From Spirochaetia bacterium (lineage in GTDB: Bacteria > Spirochaetota > Spirochaetia > Sphaerochaetales > Sphaerochaetaceae): a stretch of 9,465 nt of DNA. Within the stretch, counting starts at the first letter, position 1. The number at the start of each line of letters is the position of its first letter. A program made the translations under genes and the position numbers. The notes under the pieces are model-generated. The model worked only from the letters and a program-made list of their open reading frames with translations, was not told the origin of the DNA and did no database searches. The stretch is taken from contig CAAGIP010000122.1 of NCBI GenBank assembly GCA_900769955.1, forward strand, positions 1 to 9,465. The letters run 5' to 3'. Below are positions 1 to 5,808 of this stretch, one piece after another.

Positions 1-647
1 AACCTGAAGTAACCGAGGAACCTGAAGTAACCGAGGAACCTGAAGTAACCGAGGAACCTGAAGTAACCGAGGAACCTGAGGTTGCTGAAGAACCTGAGGT
101 TGCTGATGAACCTGAGACCAGGAAGGAACAGTCCTTTGCCGATACCAGAAAGGCTGCTTACCAGGGTGATCTCTTCAGTGATACCGAGATTGAAGAAGAG
201 CCTGTCCAGGAAGGCCCCGTGCTTCCTCCGTTGCTAAGAAACATCCTTGAACTTCTCGGTGATGATCACTGTGAGGCGCTTGAGAGTTTTATAGATGAAG
301 TAGATGAAAATGTCCTTGATACCTTCGTCGCTGCGGTGGATAAGTGTCTCAACGACCAGAGAAACGATCATAAGGACAAGATGTTTACGATCTTCGACTA
401 CCAGATGTCCGTTGTCGTGGCACTTGAGAAGAGACTTGACCAGCTCAGGATAAATGAGCTCAGGAACAACGTGGGCGGTGTCATGGTATCCCAGGACTCA
501 ACGTCGTGGACAAGTCTCACTCTTACCTTTGATGATGAGATGGCCCTTAAGAATGCCACTCAGGAGGTTATCACTCCGAGAGTGTTCAGTTCCTATGACT
601 GGAAGATCGTCCGTGTGATCGGCACCAAACTTAAGAACAGAACGTAA
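1..647 (+). CDS. C-terminal part of an unrecognised acidic repeat protein (5' end outside window)
   Basis: The reading frame is open from the left edge (first full codon at 3) to TAA at 645-647, so 214 residues are visible and the true start lies upstream. I do not recognise the family. The visible part begins with six Pro-Glu-Val hexapeptides (four PEVTEE, then PEVAEE and PEVADE), continues through a Glu-rich linker, and from about position 219 becomes a mixed-charge domain of about 140 residues, rich in Leu, Asp and Val, with the look of a folded helical/strand domain. No signal peptide, membrane segment or catalytic motif is visible here. A GTG at 219 could act as an internal start but has no Shine-Dalgarno and lies mid-frame, so I treat it as an ordinary Val codon. 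The stop overlaps the next start by one base (TAATG), implying translational coupling with the phosphatase gene downstream. Confidence 0.8.
   Translation, partial: PEVTEEPEVTEEPEVTEEPEVTEEPEVAEEPEVADEPETRKEQSFADTRKAAYQGDLFSDTEIEEEPVQEGPVLPPLLRNILELLGDDHCEALESFIDEVDENVLDTFVAAVDKCLNDQRNDHKDKMFTIFDYQMSVVVALEKRLDQLRINELRNNVGGVMVSQDSTSWTSLTLTFDDEMALKNATQEVITPRVFSSYDWKIVRVIGTKLKNRT
3..110 (+). repeat. 18-bp in-frame tandem repeat coding for PEVTEE hexapeptides
   Basis: Four identical copies of CCTGAAGTAACCGAGGAA lie head to tail at 3-74, followed by two diverged copies at 75-110 in which AAGTAACC becomes AGGTTGCT and the Thr codon becomes Ala. The first bases of the window (AA) match the end of a further copy, so the array continues upstream. 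The unit is a multiple of three, so gain or loss of copies keeps the frame open and only changes the length of the acidic Pro/Glu spacer. Confidence 0.95.
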
Positions 648-1402
648 TGGAAAGATACGAGTTTACCAAAGAGCTTATAAAGAGGGCAGGAGCATTCCTG
701 CTCTCCCATAAGGCTGAGCGCACGAATGTCTTCGACAAAAGCGCAAATGACTATGTCACTCAGGCAGACAGGGAGTGTGAGGCGCTCATCACGTCAGCAA
801 TTAGAAAAGCCTTCCCTGACGATGGCTTATATTGTGAGGAAAGCGGTGAGAATGCAGGTTCATCAGGATACACCTGGGTAATTGATCCCATTGATGGTAC
901 CGTGAACTACATGAACACATTCCCGCTTTACACAATATCAATCGCACTCTGCCGCAGCGATGAACCGGTAATGGGCTGTGTTTATGTGCCTGAATACGAT
1001 GAGCTCTTTTCTTCCATGAAGGGGAATGGCGCATACCTTAACGGGGAAAAAATCCATGTAACGAGTGAGTCTGACATGAAACATTCACTTGCTCTCTGCG
1101 TGCCTCCTCACAGGATGCATGATCAGCTTCCCTTCTACATGGAGCGCTATGACAGGGTGCTGAGGGCAGTTTCCGACATAAGATCAGTCGGATCCGCAGC
1201 ACTTTCCCTCTGCTATGTGGCTTCAGGAAGATGCAGCATCTACTATGAACTGGGTCTTCATGCCTATGATTTTGCCGCAGGTGCCCTGATATTAAAGGAA
1301 GCAGGCGGAGTATTCCGATATGAGAAAAGGGGAGAAGTGATGTATGACATCAAATCATCATGTCCCCAGTTCCATGAAAGACTTCTGGAGTTGACAAAGT
1401 GA
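647..1402 (+). CDS. Inositol monophosphatase family sugar-phosphate phosphatase
   Basis: A 251-residue member of the Mg-dependent, Li-sensitive phosphatase superfamily (inositol monophosphatase/SuhB/CysQ type), expected to be cytoplasmic. The two family signatures are present: WVIDPIDGTVN at 77-87 with metal ligands Asp80 and Asp83, preceded by CEES at 63-66 (Glu64 is the third ligand), and HAYDFAAG at 205-212 with Asp208 as the last metal ligand. The usual Trp before that Asp (WDxAAG) is Tyr207 here. Length is slightly below E. coli SuhB (267). Substrate cannot be told from sequence: inositol-1-phosphate, another sugar phosphate, or PAP are all possible within the family. The ATG overlaps the previous stop by one base and has only a weak purine-rich stretch upstream, so it is probably translated by coupling. 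Its own stop overlaps the next GTG start by four bases. Confidence 0.9.
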   Translation: MERYEFTKELIKRAGAFLLSHKAERTNVFDKSANDYVTQADRECEALITSAIRKAFPDDGLYCEESGENAGSSGYTWVIDPIDGTVNYMNTFPLYTISIALCRSDEPVMGCVYVPEYDELFSSMKGNGAYLNGEKIHVTSESDMKHSLALCVPPHRMHDQLPFYMERYDRVLRAVSDIRSVGSAALSLCYVASGRCSIYYELGLHAYDFAAGALILKEAGGVFRYEKRGEVMYDIKSSCPQFHERLLELTK

Positions 1403-2436
1403 TTAAAGCTGTACTTTTTGATCTTGACGGAACGCTGTTCGATTCATCAAGCGGTATATTCCATACCGCAAACCACACCATGAGGGTACTTGGCTTTGAC
1501 GAGTGCCATGATGAAAAGCAGCTAAGAAAGTTTGTGGGGCCTCCTCTCAGGGAGTGCTTCCGCATTACATTCGGCACTGAGGAGCAGTATCTCGACAAGT
1601 GCGTTGAAGTATACCGTGAGGAGTACCGTAAAACCGGTATGCACATGTGCTATCCCTATCCCGGAATTATTGACCTGCTTTCGTGGCTGAAGGCACATGG
1701 CGTGAAAACAGGCGTATGCACACTGAAGTATGAGACACTTGCCCGGGATATCATAATCGAGAAGGGGATGAATGACCTCTTTGATGTAATATTCGGAACT
1801 GACAGTGCAGGAAAGATCACAAAGGCTGACTGTATCTCCCGGGCGATCGAAAGACTTGGAGCCGATAAGTCAGATGTCCTGATGGTAGGTGACACCATGA
1901 ACGACCTTCGGGGTGCCGAAAGCGTTGGCGTACGTTTTGCCGGATGTACCTGGGGTTTCGGATTTGAGAAAAAAAGTGATGTAATAATGGGCTTTCCAGT
2001 GGAATCAGCGTCTGATATAATGGAATTTGTAAGAAAGGAGAATAACATTATGGATATCAGAAAAATCAATACCGCATCGGCTCCCGCAGCTATCGGACCC
2101 TACAGCCAGGCAGTTCAGTACGGTGACATCATCTTCTGCTCAGGCCAGATCCCAATAGTTCCTGAGACAGGTGCCGTTCTTGAAGGAAGTGCCGCAGAAC
2201 AGGCAGCACAGTGCTTTAAGAACATTTCCGCTGTCCTCGCAGAAGCAGGAACGGACCTTGCACACGTTGTTAAGGCAACTGTCTTCTTAAAGGACATGAA
2301 CGATTTCGTTCCCGTAAACGGTGTCTATGCGGATGCGTTTAAGGACAGTGCGGTGCTTCCCGCACGCTCTGCCGTTCAGGTTGGAAAGCTTCCCAAGGAT
2401 GTAAAGGTTGAGATCGAGGTTATCGCAGTAAAATAA
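1399..2436 (+). CDS. ridA: HAD-family phosphatase fused in frame to RidA enamine/imine deaminase
   Basis: Residues 1-217 form a HAD hydrolase of the phosphoglycolate phosphatase/beta-phosphoglucomutase-like group: DLDGT at 8-12 (nucleophile Asp8, acid Asp10), a helical cap at about 15-85, Thr108/Lys110 near motif II, Lys142 as likely motif III, and VGDTMND at 163-169 (Asp165, Asp169). Residues 218-345 form a complete 128-residue RidA (YjgF/UK114), the enzyme that hydrolyses reactive 2-aminoacrylate and related imines. GPYSQA, the Ser-Gly of FCSGQ, and PARSAV with the catalytic Arg (residue 106 of the RidA part, equivalent to E. coli Arg105) are all present. There is no linker: the HAD part ends at its normal family length and RidA begins at its normal Met. 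The GTG start has GGAG at 1387-1390, eight bases upstream, and overlaps the previous stop. The gene may yield both a fusion and free RidA from an internal start at 2050. Confidence 0.9.
   Translation: MIKAVLFDLDGTLFDSSSGIFHTANHTMRVLGFDECHDEKQLRKFVGPPLRECFRITFGTEEQYLDKCVEVYREEYRKTGMHMCYPYPGIIDLLSWLKAHGVKTGVCTLKYETLARDIIIEKGMNDLFDVIFGTDSAGKITKADCISRAIERLGADKSDVLMVGDTMNDLRGAESVGVRFAGCTWGFGFEKKSDVIMGFPVESASDIMEFVRKENNIMDIRKINTASAPAAIGPYSQAVQYGDIIFCSGQIPIVPETGAVLEGSAAEQAAQCFKNISAVLAEAGTDLAHVVKATVFLKDMNDFVPVNGVYADAFKDSAVLPARSAVQVGKLPKDVKVEIEVIAVK
2035..2052 (+). promoter_or_regulatory. Internal Shine-Dalgarno and ATG for stand-alone RidA
   Basis: AAGGAG at 2035-2040 is followed by a nine-base spacer and an in-frame ATG at 2050-2052, exactly where canonical RidA proteins begin. 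Initiation here would give a normal 128-residue RidA ending at 2436. It is the strongest ribosome site in this operon. Whether it is used is inference. Confidence 0.65.
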
Positions 2437-2438
2437 TC

Positions 2439-2912
2439 TCAGGTGAAATCTGCAAAAACCGCGCCCGTGGCCTTCTGAAGGTCGGCGGGCGTTAATTTTA
2501 TCTGAAGACCGCGCTTTCCCGCACTGACATGGATATACTCCTCAAGCTCGGCAAGGGCTTCTATGAAAGTCGGATACTGCCTTACCATTCCAAGCGGTGA
2601 GCATCCTCCGCGGATATATCCCGTATACTTCAGAAGCTGATCGGTTTTGAGAAGCTCGATTTCCTTTTCGCCTGTCAGGCTTCTGGCTTTCTTCAGTGAG
2701 ACTGTGAACTCGGCGGGAGTCACGAACACATAAAGCTGGTTTGAGGATCCCTTCATCACGATGGTCTTATAGACTGTCTCAGGATTTAGTCCTGCAGATT
2801 CGGAGGCATGTATTGCATCCAGATGCTCCTCATCAAAGTCGTAGGATATTGTTTCATATGAAATGCCTTTCTGTTCGAGAAGGCGCATTGCGTTTGTTTT
2901 CTGTTCTTTCAT
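2439..2912 (-). CDS. ybaK: YbaK/EbsC-family Cys-tRNA(Pro)/Cys-tRNA(Cys) deacylase
   Basis: A 157-residue single-domain protein of the YbaK/ProX editing family, which clears mischarged Cys-tRNA(Pro) in the cytoplasm in trans to prolyl-tRNA synthetase. Family marks are LNPETVYKT with the conserved Lys49, TPAEF, the glycine motif GGCSPLG at 102-108, and VSAGKRGLQI near the C-terminus. Length agrees with E. coli YbaK (159). I chose the ATG at 2912-2910 because the protein then begins as family members do. The upstream in-frame ATG at 2957 would add 15 residues without family likeness, read through the fucO terminator, and lie upstream of the likely transcription start. Neither ATG has a clear Shine-Dalgarno, so the start is less certain than the identity. 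It follows fucO on the same strand and converges on the ridA gene with a two-base gap. Confidence 0.88.
   Translation of the reverse strand: MKEQKTNAMRLLEQKGISYETISYDFDEEHLDAIHASESAGLNPETVYKTIVMKGSSNQLYVFVTPAEFTVSLKKARSLTGEKEIELLKTDQLLKYTGYIRGGCSPLGMVRQYPTFIEALAELEEYIHVSAGKRGLQIKLTPADLQKATGAVFADFT
2461..2500 (+). terminator. Probable Rho-independent terminator after the HAD-RidA gene, inside the ybaK 3' end
   Basis: CGCCCG (2462-2467) pairs with CGGGCG (2486-2491). Inside these, CCTT (2471-2474) pairs with AAGG (2478-2481) around a CTG loop, joined by a G-C and two G-T pairs with one bulged G. A T-rich tail (TTAATTTTAT) follows on the plus strand. The structure lies within the last codons of ybaK, whose stop is only two bases from the ridA stop. 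Read on the minus strand, the same hairpin is followed by a T5 run (from 2457-2453), so it could work in both directions. Confidence 0.5.
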
Positions 2913-2915
2913 GGC

Positions 2916-2946
2916 AAAAATATAGGGCCGGTTATGGGCCGACCCT
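2916..2946 (-). terminator. Rho-independent terminator after fucO
   Basis: Read on the minus strand, AGGGTCGG (2946-2939) and CCGGCCCT (2931-2924) form an eight-pair stem including one G-U pair, with a seven-base loop, followed by ATATTTTT (2923-2916). It begins about 20 bases after the fucO stop and ends three bases before the chosen ybaK ATG. Confidence 0.6.
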
Positions 2947-2975
2947 ATTGTAACCATATGGTTTTCTTACATCAA
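2947..2975 (-). promoter_or_regulatory. Probable sigma-70-type promoter for ybaK overlapping the fucO stop
   Basis: On the minus strand, TTGATG (2975-2970) and TACAAT (2952-2947) are separated by exactly 17 bases, close to TTGACA/TATAAT consensus. The fucO stop codon (2969-2967) sits in the spacer. Transcription would start near 2940, inside the fucO terminator stem, giving a leader of about 28 bases to the ATG at 2912. Confidence 0.45.
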
Positions 2976-4112
2976 CTGCCGGAACATTGCCTTGAAGTCA
3001 TCGATTGACGCTTCCTTGGGGTTGCCGGGGGCACATGCATCTGCTGCGGCACTCTGCGCAAGGAAGTCAAGATCTTCTTCCTTAATTGCTGCAAGCTTTG
3101 CAGGAATGCCGACATCCTCGCTGAGCTTTCTGACTGCTGCGATTGCAGCTGCTCTGTACTCATCCTGGCTCATCTCATCAACACCCTTAACGCCCATTGC
3201 GCGTGCGATCTCGCGGTACTTCTCACCTGTGGTCTCCCTGTTGAAGTCCATTACGATGGGAAGCATCATCGCGCATGCAACACCGTGGGGTGTGTCATAG
3301 ACTGCACCGAGAGTGTGTGCCATTGAGTGTGCGATACCAAGACCCACGTTGGAAAATCCCATTCCGGCGATATACTGTCCGAGAGCCATGCCTTCACGTC
3401 CTTCCTTCTCATTTGCAACCGCACCCCTGAGGGACTTCGCGATAAGCTCGATGGCCTTTATGTGGAACATGTCGGACATCTCCCAGGCACCCTTTGTGGT
3501 ATAGCCTTCAATTGCATGTGTGAGGGCATCCATACCGGTTGAAGCGGTAAGGCCCTTGGGCATTGAGCTCATCATGTCGGGATCGACGACGGCTACGATC
3601 GGCATGTCATGGGGATCGACGCAGACGAACTTTCTCTTTCTCTCAACATCTGTGATTACGTAGTTAATTGTAACCTCTGCTGCAGTACCTGCCGTTGTGG
3701 GAACAGCGATGATGGGGACACACGGATTCTTTGTGGGTGCAACGCCTTCGAGTGAGCGTACATCCTCAAACTCGGGGTTTGCGATGATGATTCCGATTGC
3801 CTTTGCAGTATCCATCGATGAACCGCCTCCGATTGCAACGATGTAATCAGCACCTGATGCCTTGAAGGCGGCAACACCGTGCTGTACGTTCTCGATTGTC
3901 GGGTTTGCCTTGATGTCGGAATAGATCTCATAAGAAAGACCTTCGGCATCGAGGATGTCAGTGACCTTCTTCGTGACTGCGAACTTGATGAGATCGGGGT
4001 CTGAGCAGACAAAAGCCTTCTTAAAGCCTCTTGCCTTTGCTTCATTGGCGATTTCCTTAATCGCACCGTAACCATGGTAGCTCGTTTCGTTGAGCATGAA
4101 TCTGTTAGCCAT
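2967..4112 (-). CDS. fucO: Lactaldehyde reductase (1,2-propanediol oxidoreductase), group III iron-dependent alcohol dehydrogenase
   Basis: The 381-residue product is very close to E. coli FucO in length and sequence, beginning MANRFMLNET where E. coli has MANRMILNET and sharing long blocks such as PTTAGTAAEVTINYVITD and the KFVCVDPHD segment. FucO reduces L-lactaldehyde to 1,2-propanediol with NADH during anaerobic fucose or rhamnose use. Visible sites are Asp38 (equivalent to the Asp linked to NAD preference in E. coli), the nucleotide-binding GGGSSMDTAKA at 95-105, and the Fe ligands Asp195, His199, His262 and His276. The start has AGGAGA (rc of 4119-4124) six bases upstream. No fucose or rhamnose pathway gene is visible nearby, so a general role in disposing of reducing equivalents is also possible. 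The gene ends in its own terminator before ybaK. Its 5' leader carries overlapping palindromes. Confidence 0.95.
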   Translation of the reverse strand: MANRFMLNETSYHGYGAIKEIANEAKARGFKKAFVCSDPDLIKFAVTKKVTDILDAEGLSYEIYSDIKANPTIENVQHGVAAFKASGADYIVAIGGGSSMDTAKAIGIIIANPEFEDVRSLEGVAPTKNPCVPIIAVPTTAGTAAEVTINYVITDVERKRKFVCVDPHDMPIVAVVDPDMMSSMPKGLTASTGMDALTHAIEGYTTKGAWEMSDMFHIKAIELIAKSLRGAVANEKEGREGMALGQYIAGMGFSNVGLGIAHSMAHTLGAVYDTPHGVACAMMLPIVMDFNRETTGEKYREIARAMGVKGVDEMSQDEYRAAAIAAVRKLSEDVGIPAKLAAIKEEDLDFLAQSAAADACAPGNPKEASIDDFKAMFRQLM

Positions 4113-4124
4113 TGAGTTTCTCCT

Positions 4125-4152
4125 GTAAGTTTAGACTTACTTATTAAAGTAA
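4125..4152 (-). promoter_or_regulatory. Overlapping palindromes in the fucO leader, possible operator
   Basis: On the plus strand, GTAAGT-TTAG-ACTTAC (4125-4140) and TTACTT-ATTA-AAGTAA (4137-4152) are two perfect six-base-arm dyads sharing four bases, so the half-site ACTTA/TAAGT or a near match occurs four times in 28 bases. The first dyad directly abuts the fucO Shine-Dalgarno. They may be a repressor operator or an mRNA hairpin. A weak minus-strand promoter could lie just upstream (TTGCAT at 4173-4168, TTTAAT at 4148-4143, 19-base spacer). Confidence 0.35.
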
Positions 4153-4217
4153 TCGATATGCGGCAAAATGCAAGAAAAAACGAAAAATTCAGCACATTGT
4201 AACGAATGGTGATAAGG

Positions 4218-4253
4218 TTGTAGAGGAGCTTTGCAATAGTGTATAATGCAAAG
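4218..4253 (+). promoter_or_regulatory. Promoter of the polysaccharide export genes with an inverted repeat over the -10
   Basis: A consensus TATAAT is at 4242-4247, with a weak -35 TTGTAG at 4218-4223 (18-base spacer). Transcription would begin near 4254, leaving a leader of only about a dozen bases before ATG 4267, with AGGTGA at 4258-4263 as ribosome site. A perfect seven-base inverted repeat, CTTTGCA (4229-4235) and TGCAAAG (4247-4253), flanks the -10 with an 11-base gap, which suggests an operator. Confidence 0.5.
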
Positions 4254-4266
4254 TTATAGGTGAAAT

Positions 4267-5793
4267 ATGAAGAGAAAACTATTAATCGCACTGCTCTTTC
4301 TGATAATGACTTTCACGCTCTCTGCCGCCAACCAGGTTGTGTCCTCGAAGAAGGCCGCCGCATTTGATGCCGCAGGAGATGTTTATACCCTCATCAGACA
4401 GGAGAGCTATACTTCACAGTTGGGAAATGTTGTTCCTGCAGTAATGCCGGACAGAACATCGGCTGCTCTCGGGGATATTTCCTATCCCGTGACTGTCGGT
4501 GATGTATATACGCTTTCATACACCGTATCCGGTGCCACGATCGAGCTTCCGCTCCTCGTCACCCACTCAGGAACGGTCACTGTTCCCGGTGTCGGAACGA
4601 TTTCCACATCCGGTAAGACATACATGGAGCTGAAGGATGCTGTCGAAAAGAGCGTCACATCGTACTATCCATACAGTAATCCGGTCCTGACACTTACAAA
4701 GACAGGTGTATTCACCGTGTATGTCTCAGGTGAGGTTTACGCATCCCAGTATGCTGAGGCCTGGGGCCTTACGAGACTTTCAGATCTTGCAGGACTTGCG
4801 ACCGATCTTGCGTCCACAAGAAGCGTTACAGTCAGAAATGCATCAGGTGAGAAGACTTATGATCTTTTCAGGGCTGTCAGGGAAGGCGATGAATCCCAGA
4901 ATCCCATCTTAAGAAACGGTGACAGTGTGATCTTCGGCCGCCGTGAGTGTCTTGTGACAGTCGGCGGTGCCGTGAACCGTCCGGGCAGCTATCAGCTTCT
5001 GGAAGGTGAGGGTGTTACGGAGCTTCTCAATTCATATGCAGCAGGCTTTGCTTCAAATGCAGACCTTTCCGCAATCGTGCTCCGCCGTTATGAAAACGGT
5101 GCCTACTCGGAAAGAGTGATCGATAAAGAGAGCGACCTTAAGCTTAAGGACAGTGACATAATCTACGTGACACAGCTCAGGACCGATCTGGGATCGGTGT
5201 CAGTTGAAGGAGCCCTGCTGAATAAGGACGGGGTCCAGATCAGCGGGAATGCAAGTGCTTCCTACTACTTCCGCTTTGCCGAAGGAGATACCGTCAGGGA
5301 TCTTGTCGAGATCATGAGCGATTACTTCATTTCCGCAAGCGACCTTGCAGGTGTTTACCTTGTCAGGGATGGTGAGAACATTGCGATGAGCTTCTCAGAC
5401 ATCCTCTACGGTAACGATGAGGCAGGTGCGATGACACTGAAGAGCGGGGACAGGTTCATTATCCCGTTCAACCAGCTTGTCGTCAGCGTAATCGGTGCCG
5501 TCAACAAGAGCGGAGTCTACGGCTTTGTTCCCGGTAAGACTGCCTCTTACTACATCACGCTTGCAGGCGGCATGTCGACAGACAGCAAGGGAAGGGATGA
5601 GTACACGATCCGTGACAAGTACGGCAATAAGGTCAGGAACACAGATCCCGTACCGTCTGAAGCGGTCATCGAGGTTGAGAGGGACAACTTCGTGCGTAAT
5701 CTTCAGCCTGCGGTTGCGGTAATCGGAATTGTATCCTCAGTTCTTGCAATCGTTTCGGCAACGCTTGCAATCGTTGCTCCGAGCATCTACTGA
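4267..5793 (+). CDS. Wza-like polysaccharide export protein (OPX family) with SLBB domains
   Basis: The 508-residue protein starts with a clear signal peptide (MKRKLL, hydrophobic to about 19, likely cut after LSA or SAA). It then has a polysaccharide export domain at about 72-145 (VTVGDVYTLSY; GTVTVPGVGTI) and beta-grasp SLBB repeats at about 149-225, 228-302 and 405-470, with a degenerate one at about 310-400. The best marked are VTVGGAVNRPGSYQLLEG and VSVIGAVNKSGVYGFVPG. OPX proteins form the periplasmic and outer-membrane channel through which capsule or exopolysaccharide leaves the cell. Unlike E. coli Wza, no lipobox Cys follows the signal peptide. The C-terminus (about 480-506) is a strongly hydrophobic helix that could anchor the protein or form the outer-membrane part. 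The TGA is 15 bases before the Wzc-like partner gene. The export role is well supported; the exported polymer is unknown. Confidence 0.85.
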   Translation: MKRKLLIALLFLIMTFTLSAANQVVSSKKAAAFDAAGDVYTLIRQESYTSQLGNVVPAVMPDRTSAALGDISYPVTVGDVYTLSYTVSGATIELPLLVTHSGTVTVPGVGTISTSGKTYMELKDAVEKSVTSYYPYSNPVLTLTKTGVFTVYVSGEVYASQYAEAWGLTRLSDLAGLATDLASTRSVTVRNASGEKTYDLFRAVREGDESQNPILRNGDSVIFGRRECLVTVGGAVNRPGSYQLLEGEGVTELLNSYAAGFASNADLSAIVLRRYENGAYSERVIDKESDLKLKDSDIIYVTQLRTDLGSVSVEGALLNKDGVQISGNASASYYFRFAEGDTVRDLVEIMSDYFISASDLAGVYLVRDGENIAMSFSDILYGNDEAGAMTLKSGDRFIIPFNQLVVSVIGAVNKSGVYGFVPGKTASYYITLAGGMSTDSKGRDEYTIRDKYGNKVRNTDPVPSEAVIEVERDNFVRNLQPAVAVIGIVSSVLAIVSATLAIVAPSIY

Positions 5794-5808
5794 TCAGGGG
5801 GACTGACA

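Noticed and set aside
3..110. Short regularly repeated units that could suggest a CRISPR array
   Set aside because: The units are contiguous with no spacers, and they are in frame within a coding sequence.
219..221. GTG at 219 as the true start of the first gene
   Set aside because: The frame stays open to the window edge through an obviously coding hexapeptide repeat, and there is no ribosome site before this GTG.
2043..2045. TAA just before the RidA start, as a possible HAD stop
   Set aside because: It is not in the HAD frame. The in-frame HAD sequence up to about residue 217 matches the expected family C-terminus, so no frameshift is needed to explain it.
1656..2069. 137-codon open frame on the minus strand
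   Set aside because: It is antisense to the conserved HAD and RidA coding region and has no recognisable domain.
2913..2957. Longer ybaK start at 2957
   Set aside because: The added 15 residues do not resemble YbaK N-termini, the ATG lacks a Shine-Dalgarno, it reads through the fucO terminator, and it lies upstream of the predicted transcription start.
3656..4291. 211-codon open frame on the minus strand
   Set aside because: It overlaps the clearly conserved fucO gene in another frame, is Ser/Arg/Gln-rich without a recognisable domain, and has no convincing ribosome site.
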